Source of the DNA: Verrucolacustris sp044348085
GTDB lineage: Bacteria > Verrucomicrobiota > Verrucomicrobiia > Methylacidiphilales > Verrucolacustridaceae
Reading direction: 5' to 3'
DNA: 64,000 bases
NCBI GenBank assembly: GCA_044348085.1
Contig: JBIKTM010000002.1
Coordinates: 62,001 to 126,000, forward strand
Shown: positions 35,952 to 43,811 of the stretch, piece by piece
Layout: each line of letters opens with the position of its first letter
How positions within the stretch are numbered: the stretch's first letter is position 1
Notes under the pieces: model-generated
The model's database searches: none
Told to the model about the DNA's origin: nothing
Seen by the model: only the letters and a program-made list of their open reading frames with translations
Program-made: the position numbers and the translations under genes

Positions 35952-36827
35952 TTAACATTTCCAGTTTCGAGGATCGAACTCCGGCTTCCAAGCAGGTGAT
36001 AAAAATTGCAGATTTTGAGTATCGTCGGCAAGACTTTCAAGAATCCCCTGAAATTCTTCGAGTCTAGTAACACCGAACACAATTTTGGCGTGTTTGGAAG
36101 CTTGCAACACATGGCCAAGTGCTCCCTGCAAAGGGGTTAAACCGCGTTCCCGACACCTATTTCTAAATTGTTCGGCTTGATTCACCACATCCTTTGGAAC
36201 AGCACTTTTGACTTGCGGCTTTTCAAGCAAAACACCTTGTAAGAATACGCTGCGGATCTGCACTTCAATTTTATTTTCGATAAAACGGTCGATCGCACCG
36301 CCTTCAAAAAGCCGGTTATCGAGGGCGTTGGCAGGCAACTGCGTGATCTTGAACCCGTGCCTCTGGCATAGATCCAGGGCTTGTTTAGGCTCGTAAGAAG
36401 ATAAGCCCACCTTGCCTACCACGCCTTGTTCCACCAGATGATGAAGCGCTTGTACAATTTGATCGGCATTATCCCCGCTGAGGCACTCCTCATTATGAAG
36501 AAGAAGATTTTCGACCTGATCCACCTGCAACCGATCCAAGGACTGAGCAAGTTTTCCCTTAACGGACTCAGCCCCTTCATCAAGGCTAAGATGAATCTTG
36601 GTGGTGATCAAAAAATCTCTGACCCCAGTCTTGCCGAGCTCCACCTCTGCCCGGCCATAGGCCTGGGCAGTGTCCAGTTCACTGATTCCGTTATCACGAC
36701 ACATCTTTATAATGGCTTTGATTTCTTTGAGAGGCACTTCTCCACTGGTGTTAGTGGCTCCATAGTCCATCCCGAAGCTGGCCGTGCCAAGAATAAGTCT
36801 TTTTTTTATTTTATCCTTAAAATACAC
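35952..36827 (-). CDS. Aldo/keto reductase
   Basis: This 291-residue protein has LILGTASFGMDYG at the start and ELDTAQAYGRAEVELGK, which supplies the catalytic Asp and Tyr. A catalytic Lys (TTKI) and His (LLHNEE) follow in the expected order. It matches NAD(P)-dependent aldo/keto reductases found in many nonulosonic acid and spore-coat sugar loci. It is the first gene of the cassette and lies directly before the synthase. It probably reduces a keto sugar or aldehyde intermediate; the step is inferred. Confidence 0.85.
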   Translation of the reverse strand: MYFKDKIKKRLILGTASFGMDYGATNTSGEVPLKEIKAIIKMCRDNGISELDTAQAYGRAEVELGKTGVRDFLITTKIHLSLDEGAESVKGKLAQSLDRLQVDQVENLLLHNEECLSGDNADQIVQALHHLVEQGVVGKVGLSSYEPKQALDLCQRHGFKITQLPANALDNRLFEGGAIDRFIENKIEVQIRSVFLQGVLLEKPQVKSAVPKDVVNQAEQFRNRCRERGLTPLQGALGHVLQASKHAKIVFGVTRLEEFQGILESLADDTQNLQFLSPAWKPEFDPRNWKC

Positions 36828-36931
36828 CTTGATTTCTTTAACACCTTTATATCACATTAAGTCTTTGTTTCTCACAATATTAAAAATGATGGATGAATGA
36901 CAACACATTATCTAATGTCGGTTGATGGTGA

Positions 36932-38689
36932 TTAAATAATCTCGTAAATCCAAAAATCCCAAAAGGAATTGGCTCCAAGCACAGAGCCCATAACTCTAAG
37001 TCCATTTTTTTCAGGATTGGCTAAAGGTATTACAGAAATAATGTAACGCCCCCCTAATTTTTGAAAGGCCACAGGATCGAATCCCCAATCCGCCACCATA
37101 CCCTCATTTGGTGTTCCTGTATTAATTTCGGTGTTCTGGTCCCGTGGTAATAGGTAATAGTTCCCATATTCGGAGCAAAATAAGTAGGCGCGAGATCCCC
37201 ACTGGTCAAAATAATCCTTAAAGTTGAATCTATTATCTTTTTCGAGTTCCTTGGTAATAATCTTTCGGAATTTATGTTTATAACCCAAATCATAATTGGG
37301 TAAATAGAAGTCAACGGTGTAAAGTCCATGATATTGGGCTATTGCTGGATGAATACCCAGACAACCGACTCTTGTTTGTGACGATGTAGGGCCAATAAGG
37401 CTTTTTATTTGATTAAAGGCTTGGGTCGAGTAGTACCGATTTAAGTCAAGATAAGCTTGATTGTTTTCGGCTTTTGAGTGGTTGGCTTGATGCAAATTAT
37501 AAGTCGTCCACCCTATCAACATAGAGCCTGCAATAACAAAACCTTTCTGCATTGGTTTTCGCAGAGCTTGGCCTAGTGCTAGGCTAGTAAGAAAAATCAG
37601 CACGCCAACCAACCCGTATCGAATTCTCCATAATTGGATATTATTACAATTGATTGAGGATAAAAGCTGCCTTGATTCTTCGCACCAGAGGAAAATGGAT
37701 AGCAGAAAGATAAAAAGCGCACCTATAACGATTGAAATATAGATTTTTCGTTGTAACCCGTCTTTCCAACATATCCATATTCCCAATAATGATGTAAGAA
37801 CTAGCGGGAAAAGATCCTGATGACTGGCATTTACGATCGGATCTAAATCAAACTTATAGAAGTTTTTTAGCTGTTGAAGTAGGGGTTCTGCTGCCACTAC
37901 GAATTCTTTTCTGCTCGATATAAACTCAGGATTGAGAAACAGAAGAAGTTGGCGCCAATGAGTGACGACAAAGGCGGCAAGCGCGCCAGACAATAAAAAG
38001 ACCAATCGGGCGAACAGCTCCTTTCGTTGGCTTTGAACATAGGCACCTAGTATGCATGCACTTACAATTAGAATCGCCAATCCTGATAATCCCAATCCCA
38101 ATGGCCAATTCACTCCAAAGAAAAGAAAGCCAACCCCACAATCCATCAAATACGATTTGTGTTTTTTCATGCTGACAACTGATTTTGATAGAAGCCACGG
38201 GATAGACATATAAAAGGGGCTGTCATTTTGTCTAACTCCCAGTGAGGCCATTAAGCCCGCACCAAGTAGTCCTAACCATATCATCTTCATCCATTCTTCA
38301 CTGTTTCTGATTGAGAATGCGTCACCAAAGAAATATTGCACGACGTTGACTATGGTTAAAAAGATAAAGACCATCGATATTCCATGAAAAACAATTTCCC
38401 CGGGCACAAGATCGAAGAGTCTCCATATCAGTATTCGTGGCCACTGAGCGGCATTAAAAACACCCAAAGGTGGACTACCGCCAAACTCTGCAACTTTTTT
38501 TTCTTTTCCGAAAAAGTACTTATCTTGGCTCAGGATTTTCCACCGAGCCACATTGCCATCATGCCAATCATGTATTGACCCACGAGGTGGAGACTCTACC
38601 AGATATTTTATATATGGATTAAATATAAACACGCTTGTGGCGCAAATAGCAAATAAGCTTATGTAAATTAAAGCAGGGAAAGATTTCAT
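36932..38689 (-). CDS. Polytopic membrane protein, possibly GT-C glycosyltransferase
   Basis: This 585-residue protein has an N-terminal helix followed by the loop ESPPRGSIHDWHDGNVARW, then about ten membrane segments and a soluble C-terminal part of about 150 residues with many Tyr and Asn. The size and the acidic first loop resemble PMT-like GT-C enzymes that use polyprenyl-linked sugars, but I see no decisive motif. It lies between the aldo/keto reductase and the sulfotransferase genes, with about 100 bases free on the reductase side. Modification of the polymer in the periplasm is a possible role. Confidence 0.55.
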   Translation of the reverse strand: MKSFPALIYISLFAICATSVFIFNPYIKYLVESPPRGSIHDWHDGNVARWKILSQDKYFFGKEKKVAEFGGSPPLGVFNAAQWPRILIWRLFDLVPGEIVFHGISMVFIFLTIVNVVQYFFGDAFSIRNSEEWMKMIWLGLLGAGLMASLGVRQNDSPFYMSIPWLLSKSVVSMKKHKSYLMDCGVGFLFFGVNWPLGLGLSGLAILIVSACILGAYVQSQRKELFARLVFLLSGALAAFVVTHWRQLLLFLNPEFISSRKEFVVAAEPLLQQLKNFYKFDLDPIVNASHQDLFPLVLTSLLGIWICWKDGLQRKIYISIVIGALFIFLLSIFLWCEESRQLLSSINCNNIQLWRIRYGLVGVLIFLTSLALGQALRKPMQKGFVIAGSMLIGWTTYNLHQANHSKAENNQAYLDLNRYYSTQAFNQIKSLIGPTSSQTRVGCLGIHPAIAQYHGLYTVDFYLPNYDLGYKHKFRKIITKELEKDNRFNFKDYFDQWGSRAYLFCSEYGNYYLLPRDQNTEINTGTPNEGMVADWGFDPVAFQKLGGRYIISVIPLANPEKNGLRVMGSVLGANSFWDFWIYEII

Positions 38690-38746
38690 AGTCTTTCGAG
38701 ATTTATATTTTGTTTTACGAGAGATTTGTTCTTACTGCCTGCACAT

Positions 38747-39871
38747 TCACGCGCATTTCTTTCGCTCGAAAGATAATTTTAGAAGTAGCCAGTTTTCTGT
38801 CGTCAGCCAAATTCTATGGTTACATAAATGATCTAAGCGCATGTTAAGCCAACTGGCTAAAATGGCGAACAACGGCAGGATGCTCTTTAATTTCAATCGC
38901 AGGTAATGAATCGTTACTTTATATCTCATCCTCTTTTGTGGCGAATCTAACGCGTTTTTCCCATTCAGCGGAATATATCCTGCAGATTTTAGTGCATTTC
39001 CAGCAATGCTTTCAAAATCATGAATTTCACTTTCACTTAAAGAATTTCTCCATTTGCCCTGATTTGTTGAATTGATTGGCTTGGCGAGTTGGGCATGAGA
39101 GCTGCCTTCAGCTATATCCCTTGCATATTCAGTTTTATGAAAATCCAATAGGGAATCTGTGTATTTTAAGTTTACAAAGGAACAGACTTCGAGAAGGGTT
39201 TTTCTGGTATTGTCTAACAAATCCTCATATCTGACTTCCAAATATCGGTCTGGGTTTTTACGGCCCCAAGATTGCTTTCCCTCTATGTGGGCGCTCCAGG
39301 ATATTGCTGCCTCTTTCATTGTGCGTGGCCCCACCTTGATTCTGCACCAGGAAACACAAACATCCCGACCGTCGCGTACAACATGTATAAAGCGGGCGCG
39401 ACCACCCATGGCTGTGTCGATTTTATCCAGAGGCATGTGATCGAAAAAAGCGCTCTTGTCTCCAGCGTCCAACGCCCCATGTTGGCGTGCATAGGCCATG
39501 AAAAGCCCGCTCACGATACCAGCATAATTTCTCACGGAGTCGATTATTCGGTCAGACTCAGGCTCGACTGCCAGAAGCGAGTGTCGGGTGACGGCAGCAT
39601 AATCGCGCTCCTCCTCGGCGCGGACTAGCCAGATGCGAAGAAACATAAAGATTGCCCGAATAAGGCGTTTACGTGCTTTTAGATTCCGAAGATCGCCGGT
39701 CATCCACAGATAAGGTTGAAAAAGCGGTACAAAATGCGTCTCAGTGGGGATAGCAATGCGACCGCTGGCATTGAGAATCGAGGAAAGCAGGTATGTGCCC
39801 GAACGGGGGCAGCCTACAATGAAGTACACGGGCTGCACTTCGGGTAGGTCTTTCATTACATTGCTCATCAT
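38747..39871 (-). CDS. Sulfotransferase family protein
   Basis: This 374-residue protein has VYFIVGCPRSGTYLLSSILN at the N-terminus, the 5'-phosphosulfate-binding loop of PAPS-dependent sulfotransferases. FIHVVRDGRDVCVSWCRIK carries the 3'-phosphate-binding Arg and Ser. The C-terminal half has YLEVRYEDLLDN. It likely sulfates a sugar hydroxyl of the polymer or another acceptor. The longest frame begins at 40000, inside the upstream gene; ATGs at 39871, 39868 and 39856 lie after that gene's stop, and the first is used here. Confidence 0.87.
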   Translation of the reverse strand: MMSNVMKDLPEVQPVYFIVGCPRSGTYLLSSILNASGRIAIPTETHFVPLFQPYLWMTGDLRNLKARKRLIRAIFMFLRIWLVRAEEERDYAAVTRHSLLAVEPESDRIIDSVRNYAGIVSGLFMAYARQHGALDAGDKSAFFDHMPLDKIDTAMGGRARFIHVVRDGRDVCVSWCRIKVGPRTMKEAAISWSAHIEGKQSWGRKNPDRYLEVRYEDLLDNTRKTLLEVCSFVNLKYTDSLLDFHKTEYARDIAEGSSHAQLAKPINSTNQGKWRNSLSESEIHDFESIAGNALKSAGYIPLNGKNALDSPQKRMRYKVTIHYLRLKLKSILPLFAILASWLNMRLDHLCNHRIWLTTENWLLLKLSFERKKCA

Positions 39872-39917
39872 GAGCGTATTCGTGTTATCTAGACCGCATC
39901 CTTCACCCAGAGCCCGG

Positions 39918-40853
39918 CTAGGGCCTAGGATTGACAATACGTTCCACGATATACGTCGGTCGTTTACGCGCCTCGTCAAGGATCCGAAGCAGATATTCAC
40001 TTAGAATGCCAAGGGCAAAAAGATTCAATGCGCCGAACAGGGTTACGAGACCAACGACCGTCATCCACCCGGGCGGGGCCGCTCGCAGCGTGGACCAGCG
40101 CAGCAAGACGAACCCGAGGTAAAGCAACGCCACCATGGCAGTGCTAAAACCAAGGAAGCTTATTAGGCGGGCGGGTACGTATGTGAACCCAATCAAGGTA
40201 TCGAGGGTAAAGCCGATCTTTTTCTTCAGATTCCATTGCGAGCGCCCCTTCATCCGTACCTTGCGCACAATGTGCAGGCGGTACGGACGATGACCGAGCC
40301 AGTAGATCAGCACAAAAATCGACGTATTTTTCTCATTAATGGCGCTGAGCTCGGTGGCTATCTGTTGGTCGAGTAAGCAAAAGTCGTAGCCCATCGGCGG
40401 GAATTCCGGGAAGGCAAAGCGGCGCACAATCCACCAATAGAATGAGGATGTGGCTTGATGGGTGGTGGACTCGCGCCGATCCACGCGTTCGCCAAGAACA
40501 TATTTGTGACCTTGTTCCCATGCCTTCACCATAGTCACGAATTCTTCACATGGCTCTTGGAGGTCGCAGGAAATGATGCCAATACAATCGCCTGTTGCAT
40601 GCTTCAGGCCGGCCTGGATGGCGGGACTCTGGCCGAAATTCCTAGTCAAGAATACCGCCCGGATAGATTCCGGATGGTGATGCGCCAGATTTGCGAGTAA
40701 CTCCCGAGATCCGTCGGTAGATCCGTCGTCCACTAGGACGAGTTCGAGCCGGTAATCAGGCAACCGTTCGGACAGGGCGAGCAACCGCGGTACGGTATCA
40801 CCCAAATTGGCGCAGTTCTGATAGACCGGAACGATAATAGAGAAAGTTTTCAT
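39918..40853 (-). CDS. GtrB/ArnC-like polyprenyl-phosphate glycosyltransferase
   Basis: This 311-residue GT2 protein begins FSIIVPVYQNCANLGDTVPR. It has LVLVDDGSTDGS, LTRNFGQSPAIQAGLKHATG and IISCDLQEPCEEF, with the DLQ metal site of the DPM1/GtrB class. Two C-terminal membrane helices (about 235-255 and 265-290) are also typical. Such enzymes load a sugar onto undecaprenyl phosphate, to be used later by a GT-C enzyme in the periplasm. The GT-C-like proteins at 36932 and 9161 could use this donor. It overlaps the WbqC-like gene stop region by ATGA (40850-40853). Confidence 0.88.
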   Translation of the reverse strand: MKTFSIIVPVYQNCANLGDTVPRLLALSERLPDYRLELVLVDDGSTDGSRELLANLAHHHPESIRAVFLTRNFGQSPAIQAGLKHATGDCIGIISCDLQEPCEEFVTMVKAWEQGHKYVLGERVDRRESTTHQATSSFYWWIVRRFAFPEFPPMGYDFCLLDQQIATELSAINEKNTSIFVLIYWLGHRPYRLHIVRKVRMKGRSQWNLKKKIGFTLDTLIGFTYVPARLISFLGFSTAMVALLYLGFVLLRWSTLRAAPPGWMTVVGLVTLFGALNLFALGILSEYLLRILDEARKRPTYIVERIVNPRP

Positions 40854-41557
40854 GCAGATGATGACGGGGTATTACGCCAACCCCAGATGTAGTCAGCAGC
40901 TTCAGGTCCCATCGAAAACAGCAAATCCAGAATAGACACAGCATGTTCGAAAGGTGGATGCATCTGCGGATATTCTGGGTAGCCAGAGTAATCCTTCCAC
41001 TGCAGGGAAAGCCCTTCGGTAGCAAATCGTTCAGGCTCTAGATAGGTTTTTCCTGCCGGCCCGGAAATGTAAGTTCTAGCTCCTACTTGCTTTAGCAGAT
41101 CGATCACCCTGTCCTGGCCGCGGGTTTGTATTTGAAAATCTCGTGAGTCCAAGAATTTTGTTTTTAGACCGAAAAAGTTCTTCCCAATCGCTCTGACAAG
41201 ATACTGGTTTAGTTCAGAAAGATATTTCCATCGCATTCTTAAAAAAACCTCCATAAAAAACGGTGCGTATTTTTCAAAATAAGGCGCTAGGCGATACGAC
41301 CGTTCAATTATGCCCCAGTGTTGGCTTGCCCAATCGCCGCCAGGCATCTCCACTTCACAAACCAATCGGCGAATATTTTGCCCCACCGGAATGGTGATCC
41401 ATTCGCAACCCTGCGAAGCCTTTATTCGATTCCGGTTCCGCCAGTCGTTTTTTGTAAATTGAACATCATCGAGAAAAATGAATAAGTCCGCGTCATGGAT
41501 AAGATCAAAATAACCTTTCCACGGAAGATAATTGGACTGATTGATAACAACGCGCAC
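40850..41557 (-). CDS. WbqC-like family protein
   Basis: A 235-residue protein begins RVVINQSNYLPWKGYFDLIH and continues with DLFIFLDDVQFTKNDWRNRN, the strongly conserved start of the WbqC-like family (PF08889). The family is common in O-antigen loci, but its chemistry is not established. The start is GTG at 41557. It lies between a GtrB-like transferase, with which it overlaps by four bases, and a radical SAM gene 33 bases upstream. The WbqC-radical SAM-DegT order suggests a joint step on one sugar. Confidence 0.88.
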   Translation of the reverse strand: MRVVINQSNYLPWKGYFDLIHDADLFIFLDDVQFTKNDWRNRNRIKASQGCEWITIPVGQNIRRLVCEVEMPGGDWASQHWGIIERSYRLAPYFEKYAPFFMEVFLRMRWKYLSELNQYLVRAIGKNFFGLKTKFLDSRDFQIQTRGQDRVIDLLKQVGARTYISGPAGKTYLEPERFATEGLSLQWKDYSGYPEYPQMHPPFEHAVSILDLLFSMGPEAADYIWGWRNTPSSSA

Positions 41558-41590
41558 TGTTGGGATTAACGATCGCGATCTGAGGCAAAT

Positions 41591-42607
41591 TCAGGTGTTG
41601 TTGAGCTCATCTTTGAAGTCTGCAACCATGTCCGCATAACTCCGCCCCTGACCTGGCCATCGGGTTGTTCTCCAATCCGGGCATTGCCCACAAAATTGAT
41701 GCTTACAGTAATTGTTGTCCAAATGGGCCTCGCGGAGGCGGCGGTAGTACTCACCCTGCCAGGTCTCGCGTATCGTGGTTGCTGTAAAATCTGCTACGAC
41801 TGATCCGTGACTCCAATCTTGGGGGCAGAAAGCGAGCTCTCCACGAGGATTCAGGAGAATTCGTTCCCAAGGATAAAGACAAGGGCGCCGAGTTTCCGTT
41901 GATTGGGCCTGGCGCATGGCCTGGGCGATTCCGGCAACCCCACCAGCAGCTGAATGCAGCCTTCGTATGATTACATAATCAGCTCCTGCTGCTTTCCAAA
42001 AGGCCTCAAAGGATCCTACTTCATCAGTGTTTTGTGGTTGCTCGACAAAGCTTACAACAATTTTGGTCCGTGCCCGATGCCGGGCCCGAAGCTCAAGCAG
42101 CTTAAGCACATTACGTTGAGTCACTTCTAAGCAGCCATTCACCCGAATTTTAGCATAAGTCTCGTCGGTAAAAGCATCGATGCTGACGTCAATGATGTGA
42201 AGGCCGGATGACAAAAGCTTCTCGACGCGCTCTTCGCGAAGGATCGTGCCATTGGTTGTGAGTGAAACCAGCACTCCGGAATGGTGCACACTATACTCAA
42301 GCATGTCGTAAATATTGGGATGAACTAGCGGTTCGCCATTGCTCGTATAACGGATGTATTGCGTCTTTCCTTTTCCATAATGCCGTACCTCATCAACCAT
42401 TTTTGCATTGAGCTCGGTTGGCAGATAACGGGCGCGATAATGTTCGGACTTCTTGAATTCAGGGTGGGGACAATGAACGCAGGCCAGATTGCAGACTTCC
42501 GTGGCATCGACGATGACTTGCGATGGAAAATCAGCGCTCAACCGGCCATAAAAACCATAGTTAGAGGTTTGAATGGAAAAGTCCTTTTCTGGCGATGCCC
42601 CAGTCAT
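41591..42607 (-). CDS. Radical SAM enzyme with SPASM-like C-terminal cysteines
   Basis: This 338-residue protein has the CX3CX2C iron-sulfur motif at C39, C43 and C46 (CNLACVHC) on a radical SAM barrel, with LTTNGTIL and IDVSIDAFTDETYAKIRVNG. C-terminal cysteines in CPQDW and CKHQFCGQCPDW resemble a SPASM/Twitch domain with an auxiliary cluster. Such proteins carry out radical C-H chemistry on peptides or sugars. Here it may modify a sugar with the adjacent aminotransferase. The longest frame starts at 42640; the ATG at 42607 overlaps the upstream stop (ATGA) and is preferred. Confidence 0.86.
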   Translation of the reverse strand: MTGASPEKDFSIQTSNYGFYGRLSADFPSQVIVDATEVCNLACVHCPHPEFKKSEHYRARYLPTELNAKMVDEVRHYGKGKTQYIRYTSNGEPLVHPNIYDMLEYSVHHSGVLVSLTTNGTILREERVEKLLSSGLHIIDVSIDAFTDETYAKIRVNGCLEVTQRNVLKLLELRARHRARTKIVVSFVEQPQNTDEVGSFEAFWKAAGADYVIIRRLHSAAGGVAGIAQAMRQAQSTETRRPCLYPWERILLNPRGELAFCPQDWSHGSVVADFTATTIRETWQGEYYRRLREAHLDNNYCKHQFCGQCPDWRTTRWPGQGRSYADMVADFKDELNNT

Positions 42608-43749
42608 GTCAAGACCTCGACAAGTTTTTTGCAAACCCAAGCCGCTTCCCGCCTTTGAATGCTTGCGCTTATTGGCAATGTGAGGATTTCTGCGCCGACC
42701 TCGTCAGTAAACGGCAGATTATTTGTTTTGGAATTTTCATATAAGGGCATTTTGTGAAGAGGGGCATAATGAACGGTTGCACCGATTCCTTTTTTTCGCA
42801 GCTCCCTGAGAACCCAATCCCGTTTTATCCTGCTGTTTTTCCTGATTCGGATTGGGAACAGGTGCTTCGCATGACGATCGCATGTCACACTTGCCTGAGG
42901 CAACACCCAAGGGAGATTCTTTTTTAGGAATTTTCCATAAAGAGCGGCAATTTGCGATCGATGACTTTGCATTGAGGAAAACCTACGGAGCTGAACCCGC
43001 CCCAAAGCAGCCTGTAGATCAGTGTAGTTCGCTTTGTAGCCGAGTTCTTTGAGTGCGGCAGAGAACAGAATCGCCCGAGGATGGGTGAATCTTTTCCACG
43101 CGTCGATAGGCAAACCATGCTGCCTTAGAGATTGTATTTTATTGGCTTTTTTTCGGTCGAAAAGAGCAACTGCTCCTCCCTCAGCGGTAGAAAGGTTTTT
43201 ATTTGCATAAAAACTAAAGCAAACAAGATTCCCTGAGCTGCCAACCAGTTCCCCGTTTGGATAGCGGGCACCAAACGCGTGGGCAGCATCTTCAATTATG
43301 GCAATATGTTTGGGCAATACGGACCTTAATTGTAGAACATCCACCGCAAATCCGCCAAAATGAACTACCATTACTGCCCGTGTCCGCCGAGTAATTCTTT
43401 TGCAAATATCCTCTGGCATGACGCAAAAGTTGTCCGGATTGATATCGCAGAAAATCACTTTTGCGCCGCGATACAAAATCGCATTCGCGGTGCTACACCA
43501 AGTTAGGCTTGGGCAAATGACCTCATCACCTCTCCCAATACCCAAAACATGCAAAGATAGCAGCATAGCTGCCGTGCAAGATCCAACTGTAACAACGTGC
43601 GGCGCCTGGACCCTTCTAGCCAATTCCCCCTCAAACTTCATAGTTTCGGATCCCATGCCGCTCCAACCGCTTCTCAAAACCCGCGCTACCGCCTTGATTT
43701 CCCCGGGGCCGTAATTTGGCTTACCGAATGGTATGTATGTTTTTCTCAA
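42604..43749 (-). CDS. DegT/DnrJ/EryC1 sugar aminotransferase
   Basis: This 381-residue PLP enzyme has VGSCTAAMLLSLHVLGIGRG, IIEDAAHAFGARY with the cofactor-facing Asp, and FSFYANKNLSTAEGGAVAL, where the Lys binds PLP. The family transaminates keto groups of nucleotide sugars, as in ArnB, PglE and PseC. The start is TTG at 43749 (RKTYIPFGKPNYGPGE), which matches the usual N-terminus. It forms an operon unit with the downstream radical SAM gene. It is distinct from the PseC-like domain encoded just upstream. Confidence 0.88.
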   Translation of the reverse strand: MRKTYIPFGKPNYGPGEIKAVARVLRSGWSGMGSETMKFEGELARRVQAPHVVTVGSCTAAMLLSLHVLGIGRGDEVICPSLTWCSTANAILYRGAKVIFCDINPDNFCVMPEDICKRITRRTRAVMVVHFGGFAVDVLQLRSVLPKHIAIIEDAAHAFGARYPNGELVGSSGNLVCFSFYANKNLSTAEGGAVALFDRKKANKIQSLRQHGLPIDAWKRFTHPRAILFSAALKELGYKANYTDLQAALGRVQLRRFSSMQSHRSQIAALYGKFLKKNLPWVLPQASVTCDRHAKHLFPIRIRKNSRIKRDWVLRELRKKGIGATVHYAPLHKMPLYENSKTNNLPFTDEVGAEILTLPISASIQRREAAWVCKKLVEVLT

Positions 43750-43811
43750 TTATTTTTGAATTTTCCGGGTTCTTCGCTTGTCCCCACTTCAAATCGATAC
43801 GCGACCTTATT

